Assembly: GCF_018812025.1 (NCBI RefSeq)
Contig: NC_063049.1
Location: 10,607,537-10,671,536 of the forward strand
DNA from: Megalobrama amblycephala
Lineage: Eukaryota > Chordata > Actinopteri > Cypriniformes > Xenocyprididae
Direction: 5' to 3'
Length of the DNA stretch: 64,000 nucleotides
In this document: positions 34,926 through 46,267 of the stretch, piece by piece
Layout of the letters: each line of letters starts with the position of its first letter
Numbering within the stretch: the first letter of the stretch is position 1
Made by a program: the position numbers and the translations under genes
The notes under the pieces: generated by a model
Database searches by the model: none
What the model was told of the DNA's origin: nothing
The model's input: only the letters and a program-made list of their open reading frames with translations

Positions 34926-37900
34926 ATGAGCACCAACGACCCGTTTCAAGAGCTCGTGGACACGCTGCGCCGAGCACTCACACCACAGCTATCGTCATCT
35001 TCCTCCAGCAACGCTTCCACTCCAGCACCAGCTAGCACCGCTTCCTCACCAGCATTCACCGCCAGTCCCATGGCCAAACCGGCGCCCTACTCTGGATCGG
35101 CGGAGGAATGCAGCGGATTCCTTCTCCAATGCGAACTGGTCCTGGAGATGCAGCCGCAATTCTACACCACCGACACGGCTAAAATAGCGTTCATCATCTC
35201 GCAATTGCAAGGTAAGGCCCTGCAATGGGCAGACTCTCTGTGGACTCAAAAAGGCCCTGTGGTCAGATCATACTCGGCGTTCGTCTCTCACTTCCGGGAG
35301 GTCTTCGGGAAACCTCTGACGGATTCATCGACTGGTGAGAAACTCTACAATCTAAAACAACGTAATCTCTCTGTTAACGAATATGCCTTGCAGTTCCGAA
35401 CGCTAGCCGCCACCAGCGGATGGAATGAACAAGCTCTCATCACATCATTCCGTCAGGGGTTGGAACCCAATATGCGGCTGCATCTCGCTGCATACGAGGA
35501 CTCCATTGGACTTGAACGCTTTATCCAACTCGCCATTCGCGTGGGGTCCCGTATGCAGTCGTGTCTCCTAGAGCACCAGGGCCAGTCAACCATCACCAAC
35601 CTCCTCCGTCGGTCCGAACCCGTCAGCCCTCCAGAACCAGCCACCGAACCCATGCAGATTGATCATTCTCGTCTCACCACAAATGAAAGACAAAGAAGGC
35701 TGACCCTGAACTTATGTTTATATTGTGGATTACCGGGGCATGTCATCTCTACATGCCCAACCCGTCCTCCTCGGCCCGTGGTGAGTGCAATTTTTCCCTC
35801 TATCCAAAAAATGAAACCACTCACTACTGTTGTAATCCTTACTGCTGCAAACACCTCTGTTCCAGTGGTGGCGCTCCTCGACTCAGGGTCAGCAGGAAAT
35901 TTCATCTCTGGTGCCCTCTGCCGACAACTCAACCTCAAAGTCTCCCCGTCTCCGACTTGCTATCAAATCCACTCCATCACGGGCAAACCCCTGAGCCGTA
36001 AGAACATCCGTCATTATGTGGGACCTCTTCAACTCTGTGTCGGCATCCTGCACTCTGAGAAGGTACATCTGCTGGTTCTGGAGGAATCCACCGCTGACGT
36101 GGTTCTAGGGCGCCCGTGGCTAGAACAACACAATCCCACCATCTCCTGGCGCACGGGCGAAGTCCTGAAGTGGGGCGATCACTGCTTTCCCGACTGTTTC
36201 CCAGCGCTTCCTGTTCCAAAGTCTCCACTCTCCAAGTCTCTCTCCATGAACGCCACCTCTATCGAAAGCCCTGTCGAGAAACGCTCCGTGGATGTTCCCC
36301 CGGACTACGCCCCCTTCAGTGACGTTTTCTGCCCGCAGCGCGCCTCCAAACTTCCTCCACACCGGCCATGGGACTGTGCCATCGATCTGCTACCGGGTGA
36401 ACCAGTGCCTAGGGGACGCATCTACCCCCTATCACTACCGGAGGAGAAGGCCATGGAGGAATACATCAAAGAGGCACTCGAACAGGGATACATCCGCCCG
36501 TCTACTTCCCCTGCTGCTTCAAGCTTCTTTTTCGTGGCAAAGAAGGACGGAGGCTTGAGGCCATGCATCGACTACCGTGCCCTCAACAAAATCACCGTCA
36601 AATTCCGCTACCCACTTCCCCTCGTCCCAGCGGCCCTGGAACATCTCCGCGGTGCCACTGTGTTCACCAAGTTGGACCTCCGCAGCGCGTACAACCTCAT
36701 CCGGATACGTGAGGGGGACGAGTGGAAGACCGCCTTTGTCACGCCCACCGGACACTACGAATATCTCGTCATGCCGTATGGCCTGGTCAACGCCCCCTCC
36801 GTATTCCAGGATTTCATTCATGAGGTGCTCCGGGAGTTTCTCCACAAGTTCGTTCTGGTATATATTGATGACATCCTCATCTACTCCCGGAGCTTGGCCG
36901 AACATCGCCACCACGTTGCGGAGGTCCTTCAACGCTTACGGCAGTTTCACCTCTTCCTAAAAGCTGAAAAGTGCTCCTTTCACCAGCCCTCCGTCCAGTT
37001 TCTAGGATACATCATTGACCACAGTGGCATCCGGATGGACGAGGGGAAGGTCACCGCTATCCAGTCCTGGCCCACTCCATCAACTATCAAAGAGCTCCAA
37101 CGATTCCTAGGTTTCTCCAACTTCTACCGCAGATTTATCAAGAATTACAGCACCATCGTCAGTCCACTCACCAACTTACTCCGTAACCAGCCCAAGTCTC
37201 TGTCCTGGTCCCAACTTGCCACCAACGCCTTCGAGACCCTGAAAAGAGCCTTCACCACCGCTCCCCTCCTCGTCCACCCTAACCCGGACCTACCATTCAT
37301 CGTGGAAGTGGACGCCTCCACCACCGGAGTGGGAGCGGTCCTTTCACAGCAGCAGGGGACGCCAAGTAGACTCCATCCATGCGCCTTCTTCTCCCGCAAG
37401 CTCAACCCGGCGGAGGTCAATTATGACATCGGTGACCGCGAACTCCTGGCCGTCAAGCTTGCCCTCGAGGAGTGGAGGCATTGGTTGGAGGGGGCTACTC
37501 ATCCGTTTCAAGTTCTCACTGACCATAAAAACCTCGAATATCTGAAGGCTGCCAAAAGACTCAACCCTCGCCAAGCTCGCTGGGCCATGTTTTTCTCGAG
37601 ATTCAATTTCTCCATCTCTTACCGCCCTGGTTCTAAGAACACTAAAGCTGACGCTCTGTCTCGTATCCATTCCCCTGAGGAAAAGCCCGAAGAGCCTGAA
37701 AAGATCCTGCCGGAGTCTATCTTCGTGAACCCTATCCAGTGGTCTGAAGAAACCATTCCCTCCTCCAATGCCTCCACACGCACTCCGCCGGGTTGCCCCC
37801 AAGGCTTGCAATACGTCACACGGGCACGTCGCACTCCACTTCTGCACAATACCCACTCATCACTTGGCACTGGTCACCCGGGGGTCAATGAGACCCTCTC

Positions 37901-39650
37901 GTTGCTCAAACAACGCTTCTGGTGGCCCAACATGGCCAGCGACGTCAGAAGGTACGTGCAGGGCTGCAGGGAGTGCGCCATCTCCAAAAGTCCACGTCAT
38001 CTTCCCACCGGCAAGCTACTTCCTCTGCCCGTTCCTGAGCGACCCTGGTCACACCTGGGAGTGGACTTCGTCACCGATCTCCCTGAGTCTGACGGTCACA
38101 CGTGCATCCTGGTGGTGGTAGACCGCTTCTCTAAGTCCTGCCGTTTGATACCCCTGGAGGGTCTACCTACCGCTATGGCCACAGCAGAGATGCTATTCAA
38201 CCATGTTTTTCGCTATTATGGAATACCTGAAGATATAGTCTCCGACAGAGGACCCCAATTCATTTCCCACGTCTGGAAGGCCTTCTTCTCCCTCCTGGGT
38301 GTGACCGTCAGCCTGTCATCTGGATACCATCCTCAGTCGAACGGGCAGACGGAAAGGAAGATCCAGGAGATTGGCCGCTTCCTGCGTACCTTCTGTCACG
38401 GCCACCAGAACTCCTGGAACCAGTACCTGGGTTGGGCCGAGTACGCACAGAACTCCCTCCGTCAAGCCACAACTGGACTAACACCCTTCCAGTGCGTACT
38501 CGGCTACCAACCCCCGCTGTTCCCCTGGGATGGGGAACCCTCCAACGTCCCTGCAGTCGACTACTGGTTCCGGGAGAGCGAGAGGGTATGGGACTCAGCT
38601 CACCACCAACTGCAGAGAGCCCTGCGCAGACGCAAGAGGACAGCCGACCTTCGGCGCTCCGACGCTCCAGTCTATCAACCGGGGCAGAAGGTCTGGCTGT
38701 CCACCAGGGACATCAGGATGCGTCTGCCCTGCAAGAAGCTGAGTCCCCGCTTCATTGGCCCGTTCACCATCCTTCGGCAGATCAACCCCGTCACTTACCG
38801 TCTCCAACTCCCAGCACAGTATAGTAGAATTCATCCCACTTTCCACGTTTCTCTACTAAAACCTCACCACCCTTCTGTTGTTCCCTCCACAGAACCTGAC
38901 GTGGCAGCCGCCGAGCCCCCCCTTCCACTCATCCTGGAGGACGGCACAGCTTACGTGGTTCATGAGATCCTGGATTCCCGGCGCCGTGGTGGTCAGCTCG
39001 AATACCTCGTTGACTGGGAAGGTTATGGCCCCGAGGAACGCTCATGGGTACCCAAGAATGATATTCTTGATCCTATCCTATTACAGAACTTCCACGCCAA
39101 TCACCCGGACAGACCTGCCCCACGACCTAGAGGACGACCACCACAGACACGTCAGGTTCCACCTCACTGCAGTACCCACGCACTCAATCACCAGCCTTCT
39201 AATCACCGCCACCTGCACGTCATTAACTCTGCAATCACCAGCACCATAAAGCCACCACACTCACACGCACTCACTGTCCGGTCTCGTTCGCACTACGACA
39301 TATGTGTGCTTACCTTAAGGACTCCCAAACGACTTACCTTCCTGCTCCAGCGATCTCCTTCATCTCCTTCGTCTCCTGGTCTCCCCGTGTGCAAACCTAC
39401 CTGTGTGTGTGAGTGTCTCCATCGTCTCCCTCCATTGCATCTCTCATCCAGCATCTGCAAGTTTACAAGGACAGTATTATATCCCATTCATCTCTCATCA
39501 CGCTATATCTGCTTGTTATCACTCTGTGCTCTACTACTTGTGAATAAATACTTAACTGGATTGCTTCTACTTCAGTCTCCGTGTCTCTGTTGTAACACCT
39601 ACAGTCACTGCTGGAAAGGGTTCAAATATGCAAAAATGCTTGAAAACTGA
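34926..39650 (+). CDS. Gag-pol polyprotein with chromodomain
   Basis: A single uninterrupted 1574-codon frame. Gag covers about residues 45-230, with a CCHC zinc knuckle at 264-277 ([14 protein letters not shown]). The aspartic protease has DSG at 319-321. Reverse transcriptase has the first catalytic Asp in TKLDLRSAY at 584 and YIDD at 646-649. RNase H starts near VDAS, with Asp 796. Integrase has zinc-binding His 977/984 and Cys 1014/1017, and the triad D1047, D1107, E1143. A GPY/F-like segment lies near 1271-1282 and a chromodomain at about 1343-1390 ([17 protein letters not shown]). All visible catalytic residues are present. Gag and pol share one frame, as in Tf1-like elements. From residue about 1406 the frame runs into the 3' LTR and ends in flanking DNA at 39650, so the last 169 residues are not native and the normal stop appears lost. 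Confidence 0.93.
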   Translation: MSTNDPFQELVDTLRRALTPQLSSSSSSNASTPAPASTASSPAFTASPMAKPAPYSGSAEECSGFLLQCELVLEMQPQFYTTDTAKIAFIISQLQGKALQWADSLWTQKGPVVRSYSAFVSHFREVFGKPLTDSSTGEKLYNLKQRNLSVNEYALQFRTLAATSGWNEQALITSFRQGLEPNMRLHLAAYEDSIGLERFIQLAIRVGSRMQSCLLEHQGQSTITNLLRRSEPVSPPEPATEPMQIDHSRLTTNERQRRLTLNLCLYCGLPGHVISTCPTRPPRPVVSAIFPSIQKMKPLTTVVILTAANTSVPVVALLDSGSAGNFISGALCRQLNLKVSPSPTCYQIHSITGKPLSRKNIRHYVGPLQLCVGILHSEKVHLLVLEESTADVVLGRPWLEQHNPTISWRTGEVLKWGDHCFPDCFPALPVPKSPLSKSLSMNATSIESPVEKRSVDVPPDYAPFSDVFCPQRASKLPPHRPWDCAIDLLPGEPVPRGRIYPLSLPEEKAMEEYIKEALEQGYIRPSTSPAASSFFFVAKKDGGLRPCIDYRALNKITVKFRYPLPLVPAALEHLRGATVFTKLDLRSAYNLIRIREGDEWKTAFVTPTGHYEYLVMPYGLVNAPSVFQDFIHEVLREFLHKFVLVYIDDILIYSRSLAEHRHHVAEVLQRLRQFHLFLKAEKCSFHQPSVQFLGYIIDHSGIRMDEGKVTAIQSWPTPSTIKELQRFLGFSNFYRRFIKNYSTIVSPLTNLLRNQPKSLSWSQLATNAFETLKRAFTTAPLLVHPNPDLPFIVEVDASTTGVGAVLSQQQGTPSRLHPCAFFSRKLNPAEVNYDIGDRELLAVKLALEEWRHWLEGATHPFQVLTDHKNLEYLKAAKRLNPRQARWAMFFSRFNFSISYRPGSKNTKADALSRIHSPEEKPEEPEKILPESIFVNPIQWSEETIPSSNASTRTPPGCPQGLQYVTRARRTPLLHNTHSSLGTGHPGVNETLSLLKQRFWWPNMASDVRRYVQGCRECAISKSPRHLPTGKLLPLPVPERPWSHLGVDFVTDLPESDGHTCILVVVDRFSKSCRLIPLEGLPTAMATAEMLFNHVFRYYGIPEDIVSDRGPQFISHVWKAFFSLLGVTVSLSSGYHPQSNGQTERKIQEIGRFLRTFCHGHQNSWNQYLGWAEYAQNSLRQATTGLTPFQCVLGYQPPLFPWDGEPSNVPAVDYWFRESERVWDSAHHQLQRALRRRKRTADLRRSDAPVYQPGQKVWLSTRDIRMRLPCKKLSPRFIGPFTILRQINPVTYRLQLPAQYSRIHPTFHVSLLKPHHPSVVPSTEPDVAAAEPPLPLILEDGTAYVVHEILDSRRRGGQLEYLVDWEGYGPEERSWVPKNDILDPILLQNFHANHPDRPAPRPRGRPPQTRQVPPHCSTHALNHQPSNHRHLHVINSAITSTIKPPHSHALTVRSRSHYDICVLTLRTPKRLTFLLQRSPSSPSSPGLPVCKPTCVCECLHRLPPLHLSSSICKFTRTVLYPIHLSSRYICLLSLCALLLVNKYLTGLLLLQSPCLCCNTYSHCWKGFKYAKMLEN
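39142..39597 (+). repeat. Gypsy 3' LTR, first bases missing
   Basis: Collinear with 34442-34897, with three substitutions (near 39267, 39370 and 39531). The expected TGT start is CCA here, continuous with the pol frame. The polyadenylation signal AATAAA is at 39543-39548. Confidence 0.92.
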
Positions 39651-40020
39651 TGAATCTGCAGGAGCTGGAGGATTTTTCTGAAGAACAGAGCTCAGTTTAA
39701 CTGCTCAGGACAAACAACAAACTCATGAACAACCATCACAAAAAAAAAAAAAAAAAAACAGTCGTGGATCCTCAGGTAACCACACACAGTATTGAGAATC
39801 AATGGTTCACATACTTATGAATGGGGTTATTTTAATAAATTCAGCTATTGTTTTGTCTTGTGAACTAAATGCAAACATCTTTTATATAAAATATCTTGCT
39901 CAGGACAGTACTAAACAAAAAATAGCATGCATTTTTTATTATCCCTCTTATTTTATTAAAATAATTCTCATTTTCACAGATTCTGCATGGGGTTCACATA
40001 CTTTTTCATGCCACTGTATA
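39603..40020. repeat. Remnant of another DNA repeat beside the Gypsy element
   Basis: Sequence from the Gypsy right flank to 'catactttttcatgccactg' (ending about 40016) looks like one interspersed repeat: an A run at 39740-39758, then 'tggttcacatactta', and later 'gggttcacatactttttc'. It lies inside the 34180-40146 element and was probably inserted before or at the Gypsy site. Its left end could not be defined. Confidence 0.45.
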
Positions 40021-40148
40021 TATTCATATATCATGAGGATGTATATATGTGCTAATAATATATTGCCTTAAATGAAACATATACAGTATGACATCACTAC
40101 TCGGATATAGGGACATATATGTACCTATATTACATTTCTGTATGGGTT

Positions 40149-40782
40149 CACCCGACAGACTCTCCCCATCAAAATGGAGCAGCTGAGGCAGCAGTTCGTG
40201 TACTCAAGAGAGCGTTAAGTAGTGTTGGCAAGGAATGTGATCTGACAGCGCTGGAGTTCCAGACCCTTCTGTACCTGGCTGCTAATCTGTCAAATGAGAG
40301 ACCTATCGATGCCAGAGTTCAGGTACAAGATGAGACTGTGGAAGTAATCACTCCCAACTCACTTCTGCTTGGTCGCGCAGGACCCAATGGGGACTCCCGA
40401 AGGTTTGAGTATCCAACTTACCCCGTCGTGCATCTGAGAACAATCCAGATTGAGGTTGATAAGTTCTGGAAGCAGTGGAGCCAGCTGGCAGGTCCAAACC
40501 TCTACATCCGCCAGAAGTGGCACGCGCCTGCTAGAAATGTTGCAGTGGGTGATCTGGTATGGTTAGCTGATCAGAACGTACTGAGGGGCCAGTTCAGGCT
40601 GGGTCGAGTTGTGTCCTCATGCAAGGGGTGTAGTACGAGATGTGAGAGTGAGAACATGTCGAAGTTGTCAAGCTTCCGACGGACAGTCCATGAGAAACCA
40701 AGGTGAGGAGAACTATCCCTCCACCATCCTCCACAGGGATGTTAGGAGGTTGGTGGTTCTGCTTCCAGTGGAGGAGCAGTAA
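40149..40782 (+). pseudogene. Pao/BEL pol, 3' part (integrase end)
   Basis: Continues the integrase interrupted at 34179: HPTDSPHQNGAAEAAVRVLK, then the BEL-specific C-terminal domain (DUF5641-like) with 'WKQWSQLAGPNLYIRQKW' and 'VGDLVWLADQNVLRGQFRLG'. One frameshift near 40610-40640 is needed to reach the family-typical end 'ILHRDVRRLVVLLPVEEQ', followed by TAA at 40780-40782. With the left part, this makes one disrupted element. Confidence 0.88.
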
Positions 40783-40919
40783 AGAATCCCAACCATGGTG
40801 TGTTTCGGTTGATAAAGGATCCCCTCCATGTTGCGTTTCGGTTAATAGAGTATCCCCACCATGGTGTGTTTCGGTGAAGGATCGAAACTTTCCCCGCTAC
40901 CATCCTCCCCGATGCTGGT

Positions 40920-42127
40920 AGTGTGTTTTGGTAAAGGAGGTCGTAATATCATCAATGACAATGTGTGTTGTTTTAGACATTAAATCTACCTTGAAGATAT
41001 AGTTATTCATGTTGTAATATAATACGTTCATATCCAAGTATGCAATGTTATTTGCATGGTCATGGAGAGAATTTCATATCCAGAAGAGAATTGTTTGGCC
41101 TACTTGGATTCTAGAATCAGTAGACCAAGTGGGAGATATAGAACTTTCCAGCAGGTGTCACTATTGTTTGCATATGTATATTACAAGTGATAGATGTTAT
41201 TATTATGTTCTGGGGTATTTGAAGAAATAAGTGTGTATATTTTCCATCTTATTCTAAATGCAGGCACATTTATGTTATATTTCATATATGTTATAATCTG
41301 GTCCCACTTTATATTAAGTGGCCTTAACTACTATGTACTTACATCAAAAAATAAGTACAATGTAATTACTGGGTTCATATTGAATTGCAAAACACTTTTG
41401 CTGCTATTGAGGTGGAATACGGGTAAGGTTAGGGAAAGCTTTGGTGGTATGGGTAGGTTTAAGGGTAGGGGTAAGGGTTAAGGGATGGGTCAACAGTGTA
41501 ATTATAAATGTAATTACAGAAATTAATTACAGATGTAATTACATGCAGGTGTTTTTAAGATATAAGTACAATGTAAAAACATGTATGTACACAATAAGTG
41601 CATTGTATCAAATGAATAATTTAAATGTAAGTACATACAGTAGTAGTTAAGGCCACTTAATATAAAGTGGGTCCTATAATCTTACTAGGTTACAGATATG
41701 TATTATTATCATTCCTAGTCACCAGATTGTGTATCTGTATATGCGTAGTTTGTCAGCGTGCAAGCGCCACCTAGGTTCATTTTTTATTCTGTTGTTGATC
41801 AGGACTGGTACGCTTGCCGGTGAGTGTCTGTAAACTGGCATTGCTAGTAATTCAGATTAAGAATTAATATCTCATGATTGTGTAATTTCATTAGTTAATT
41901 CTGATGTTTGTTTTTGTGTTTTCATTGCAGGTTTACAACCTTAGCAACCTAACTGATTAGTTAAATGACGAGCTAAAACGTCACATATGGCTAGCTTGTG
42001 GATGATTATTGCGTATGTGTACACAATAAAAGCTCAAAATATGGCACGAGTTGTATCCGCCGTGCTTGTCCTGAAACCCTTCCAGTGGGGAGTTTATTGA
42101 GCTATAGCAGGTATCTTAGTAAAAACT
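40920..42127 (+). repeat. Probable BEL 3' LTR region
   Basis: Non-coding DNA downstream of the BEL stop, after a purine-rich 'ggtaaaggaggtcg' at about 40930-40943 that could be a polypurine tract. It contains a polyadenylation-like AATAAA near 42024 and runs to the edge of the tandem array. The exact LTR ends are not determinable without the missing 5' LTR. A 375-bp MITE is inserted at 41300-41674. Confidence 0.5.
41300..41674. mobile_element. hAT-type MITE, 8-bp duplication
   Basis: Inverted ends of about 40 bp: left 'ggtcccactttatattaagt', right complementary '...acttaatataaagtgggtcc'. Perfect 8-bp direct repeats TATAATCT flank it at 41292-41299 and 41675-41682. The interior is short and non-coding, with 'gggtaggtttaagggtaggg' runs. 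The 8-bp duplication argues for hAT-like transposition. Confidence 0.88.
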
Positions 42128-42132
42128 GGAGA

Positions 42133-43170
42133 GAGAGTGATAGAGCTACTGTACACCCAAAGCTCTTTGCAATCATATCAGGGGTCTCTCCTCATCCACC
42201 ACCAGTGTGCAGCATCAGTACAACAGCGCCAGTGCGCTCGCAACACACACCAGCTCTAGGTCGAGAGGAGAGAGAGTGATAGAGCCAATTCAATGGATGA
42301 GGATTATTAGGCAGCCATGATTGTTAAGGGTAAATGGAGGGAATTTGGCCAGGACACTGGGGTTACACCCCTACTCCTTACGAGAATTGCCATGGGATTT
42401 TTAATGACCACAGAGAGTCAGGACCTCGGTTTAATGTCTCATCCGAAGGACGGTTATTGTTACAGTCAAGTGTCCCTGTCATTATACTGGGGCATTAGGA
42501 CCCACACAGACCAGAGGGTGAGAAACCCTTGCTGGCCTCACTAACACCTCTACCAACAGCAAGCTAGTTTTCCCAGGAGGTCTCCCATCCAGGTACTAAC
42601 CAGGCTCAGCCCTGCTTAGCTTCAATGGGCAACCAGTCTTGGACTACAGGGTGATATGGCTGCTGGCCAAGGTGAATAATGCGCAGAGTGCGCTCTTGGT
42701 CTATTGCTAGTTGTCCCACACATTGTTCAGTGCCACAACTTCCCTACTTCCCTGACCTCAAAGGGCAGCTTTTCCCTAATTGTACAGGTGGTTAAGGGTT
42801 TTCTGGATGCAGACTACAACAGCCTGCGCTATTGGTACGTAGCTGGTCAGTCCCGCCCAGAGTGCTGCACCAGAGCTAGGAACCAATACAACAAAAAGGC
42901 CAATTCACAACAGATTTTGTATTTTAAATAATTATATCTGAGCATAAGTTTTGTCATTTGAAAATGTGTTTGACTGTGTTTTATTACAAATTTAACTATA
43001 TTTCGAATTTCATTTAGCTTTTTTTTTTTTTTTAAATAATTGTTTGTCTTTTTTTGGCAACCTAGGGTGTGGCCTGTGTCCCACCCACCACAACCTTACA
43101 GGACACACCCTAGTCCTAACTCCAAGTGCTCACTTGGGGTGAACTGACAGCTTTGCCAAAATATGAATAA
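42133..43170 (-). repeat. Array unit 1 (long form, 5' edge joined to BEL LTR)
   Basis: The SINE tail side starts at about 42146 ('ctactgtacacccaaag') without the usual 'aggcttttatatatcgc' sequence. The 5S-like head is at 42570-42666 and keeps 'gaagctaagcagg' on the minus strand. The T tract is at about 43019-43034. Its coding-strand text is most like unit 4. Confidence 0.85.
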
Positions 43171-44007
43171 ATGAGGCTTTTATATATCGCTTTCATATGT
43201 ACTACTGTACACCCAAAGCTCTTTACAATCATATCAGGGGTCTCTCCTCATCCACCACCAGTGTGCAGCATCCACTTGGATGATGCGACGGCAGCAACAG
43301 TACAAGGCCATTGGAAGGCCATTGGAGGGAATTTGGCCAGGACACCGAGGTTACACCCCTACTCTTTACGAGAAGTGCCATGGGATTTTGAATGACCACA
43401 GAGAGTCAGGACCTCGGTTTAGTGTCTCATCCAAAGGACGGTTATTGTTGCAGTAAAGTGTCCCCGTCATTATACTGGGGCATTAGGACCCACACAGACC
43501 ATAGGGTGAGAAACCCCTGCTGGCCTCACTAACACCTCTACCAACAGCAAGCTAGTTTTCCCAGGAGGTCTCCCATCCAGGTACTAACCAGGCTCAGCCC
43601 TGCTGAGCTTCAGTGGGCAACCAGTCTTGGACTACAGGGTGATATGGCTGCTGGCCAAGGTGTATATTGCTCAGAGTGCGCTCTTGGTCTATTGCTAGTT
43701 GTCCCACACATCGTGCAGTGCCACAGCTTCCCTACTTCGTTGACCTGAAAGGGCAGCTTTTCCCTAATTGTACAGGTGGTTAAGGGTTTTCTGGATGCAG
43801 ACTACAACAGCCTGCGCTATTGGTACGTAGCTGGTCAGTCCCGCCCAGAGTGCTGCACCAGAGCTAGGAACCAATACGACAAAAAGGCCAATTCACTACA
43901 GATTGTGTATTTTAAATAATTATATCTGGGCATTAGCTTTGCTTTGTCATTTAAAAATGTGATTGACTGTGTTTCGTTACAAATTTAACTATATTTCGAA
44001 TTCCATT

Positions 44008-44046
<39 letters not shown>

Positions 44047-44179
44047 AATTGTTTGTCTTTTTTTGGCAACCTAGGGTGTGGCCTGTGTCCCACCCACCAC
44101 AACCTTACAGGACACACCCTAGTCCTAACTCCAAGTGCTCACTTGGGGTGAACTGACAGCTTTGCCAAAATATGAATAA
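43171..44179 (-). repeat. Array unit 2 (short form)
   Basis: Lacks the 'gccagtgcgctc...' segment; 'acagtacaaggccattggaa' marks the deletion junction. The 5S-like head is at 43558-43655. The T tract is the longest in the array, about 32 bases near 44011-44042. Confidence 0.85.
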
Positions 44180-45016
44180 ATGAGGCTTTTATATATCGCT
44201 TTCATATGTACTACTGTACACCCAAAGCTCTTTACAATCATATCAGGGGTCTCTCCTCATCCACCACCAGTGTGCAGCATCCACTTGGATGATGCGACGG
44301 CAGCAACAGTACAAGGCCATTGGAAGGCCATTGGAGGGAATTTGGCCAGGACACCGAGGTTACACCCCTACTCTTTACGAGAAGTGCCATGGGATTTTTA
44401 ATGACCACAGAGAGTCAGGACCTCAGTTTAGTGTCTCATCCAAAGGACGGTTATTGTTGCAGTAAAGTGTCCCCGTCATTATACTGGGGCATTAGGACCC
44501 ACACAGACCATAGGGTGAGAAACCCCTGCTGGCCTCACTAACACCTCTACCAACAGCAAGCTAGTTTTCCCAGGAGGTCTCGCATCCAGGTACTAACCAG
44601 GCTCAGCCCTGCTGAGCTTCAGTGGGCAACCAGTCTTGGACTACAGGGTGATATGGCTGCTGGCCAAGGTGTATATTGCTCAGAGTGCGCTCTTGGTCTA
44701 TTGCTAGTTGTCCCACACATCGTGCAGTGCCACAGCTTCCCTACTTCCCTGACCTGAAAGGGCAGCTTTTCCCTAATTGTACAGGTGGTTAAGGGTTTTC
44801 TGGATGCAGACTACAACAGCCTGCGCTATTGGTACGTAGCTGGTCAGTCCCGCCCAGAGTGCTGCACCAGAGCTAGGAACCAATACGACAAAAAGGCCAA
44901 TTCACTACAGATTGTGTATTTTAAATAATTATATCTGGGCATTAGCTTTGCTTTGTCATTTAAAAATGTGATTGACTGTGTTTCGTTACAAATTTAACTA
45001 TATTTCGAATTCCATT

Positions 45017-45051
<35 letters not shown>

Positions 45052-45184
45052 AATTGTTTGTCTTTTTTTGGCAACCTAGGGTGTGGCCTGTGTCCCACCC
45101 ACCACAACCTTACAGGACACACCCTAGTCCTAACTCCAAGTGCTCGCTTGGGGTGAACTGACAGCTTTGCCAAAATATGAATGA
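44180..45184 (-). repeat. Array unit 3 (short form)
   Basis: Same deletion junction as units 2 and 5. The 5S-like head is at 44567-44664 and carries a 'ctcgcatcc' change in the box C region. The T tract is about 26 bases. Confidence 0.85.
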
Positions 45185-46267
45185 ATGAGGCTTTTATATA
45201 TCGCTTTCATATGTACTACTGTACACCCAAAGCTCTTTACAATCATATCAGGGGTCTCTCCTCATCCACCACCAATGTGCAGCATCCACTTGGATGATGC
45301 GACGACAGCAACAGTACAATATCGCCAGTGCGCTCACAACACACACCAGCTGTAGGTTGAGAGGAGAGAGAGTTATAGAGCCAATTCAATGGATGAGGAT
45401 TATTAGGCGGCCATGATTGTTAAGGGCAAATGGAGGGAATTTGGCCAGGACACCGGGGTTACACCCCTACTCTTTACGAAAAGTGCCATGGGATTTTTAA
45501 TGACCACAGAGAGTCAGGACCTTGGTTTAATGTCTCATCCGAAGGATGGTTATTGTTACAGTAAAGCGTCCCTGTCATTATACTGGGGCATTAGGACCCA
45601 CACAGACCAGAGGGTGAGAAACCCTTGCTGGCCTCACTAACACCTCTACCAACAGCAAGCTAGTTTTCCCAGGAGGTCTCCCATCCAGGTACTAACCAGG
45701 TTCAGCCCTGCTTAGCTTCAATGGGCAACCAGTCTTGGACTACAGGGTGATATGGCTGCTGGCCAAGGTGAATAATGCGCAGAGTGCGCTCTTGGTCTAT
45801 TGCTAGTTGTCCCACACATTGTTCAGTGCCACAACTTCCCTACTTCCCTGACCTCAAAGGGCAGCTTTTCCCTAATTGTACAGGTGGTTAAGGGTTTTCT
45901 GGATGCAGACTACAACAGCCTGCGCTATTGGTACGTAGCTGGTCAGTCCCGCCCAGAGTGCTGCACCAGAGCTAGGAACCAATACAACAAAAAGGCCAAT
46001 TCACAACAGATTTTGTATTTTAAATAATTATATCTGAGCATAAGTTTTGTCATTTGAAAATGTGTTTGACTGTGTTTCATTACAAATTTAACTATATTTC
46101 GAATTTCATTTAGCTTTTTTTTTTTTTTTTAAATACTTGTTTGTCTTTTCTTGGCAACCTAGGGTGTGGCCTGTGTCCCACCCACCACAACCTTACAGGA
46201 CACACCCTAGTCCTAACTCCAAGTGCTCACTTGGGGTGAACTGACAGCTTTGCCAAAATATGAATAA
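45185..46267 (-). repeat. Array unit 4 (long form)
   Basis: The 5S-like head is at 45666-45762. The linker half is nearly identical to that of unit 1, 3096 bp upstream, including 'cattgttcagtgccacaac' and 'cacaacagattttgta'. Confidence 0.85.

Larger units (their letters stand above)
34439..39597 (+). mobile_element. Near-intact Gypsy chromovirus (Tf1/sushi type)
   Basis: A complete 5159-bp LTR retrotransposon is flanked by 5-bp direct repeats CCTAC (34434-34438 and 39598-39602). The LTRs are about 456-459 bp, and I count three substitutions and no indels between them over 456 bp, so the insertion is young. One long gag-pol frame carries all domains in Ty3/Gypsy order plus a C-terminal chromodomain. 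The 5' leader is only 28 bases. The 3' junction is odd: the first three bases of the 3' LTR differ from the 5' LTR (CCA against TGT) and no polypurine tract is visible before it. Confidence 0.95.
34180..40146. mobile_element. TIR element inserted in the BEL integrase
   Basis: The left end 'cccatacggaaatgtaatat' is matched by the inverted right end '...atattacatttctgtatggg'. About 33 bp correspond, with four mismatches visible. Direct repeats 'tt' lie at 34178-34179 and 40147-40148. Removing the element and one 'tt' restores an open integrase frame across the junction: WTWVF from the left side joins HPTDSPHQNG from the right. Internal DNA is AT-rich with repeated 'catatatg' words and no transposase. 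Most of the apparent 6-kb length is later insertions, including the Gypsy element. The superfamily is not clear; a 2-bp duplication would be unusual outside mariner-like elements. Confidence 0.8.

Noticed and set aside
34426..34929. 167-codon frame over the Gypsy 5' LTR
   Set aside because: It is LTR sequence. The same residues appear at the end of the polyprotein because pol reads into the 3' LTR.
36519..38846. Minus-strand and alternative-frame proteins within Gypsy pol
   Set aside because: Shadows of the GC-rich pol frame, with no recognisable domain.
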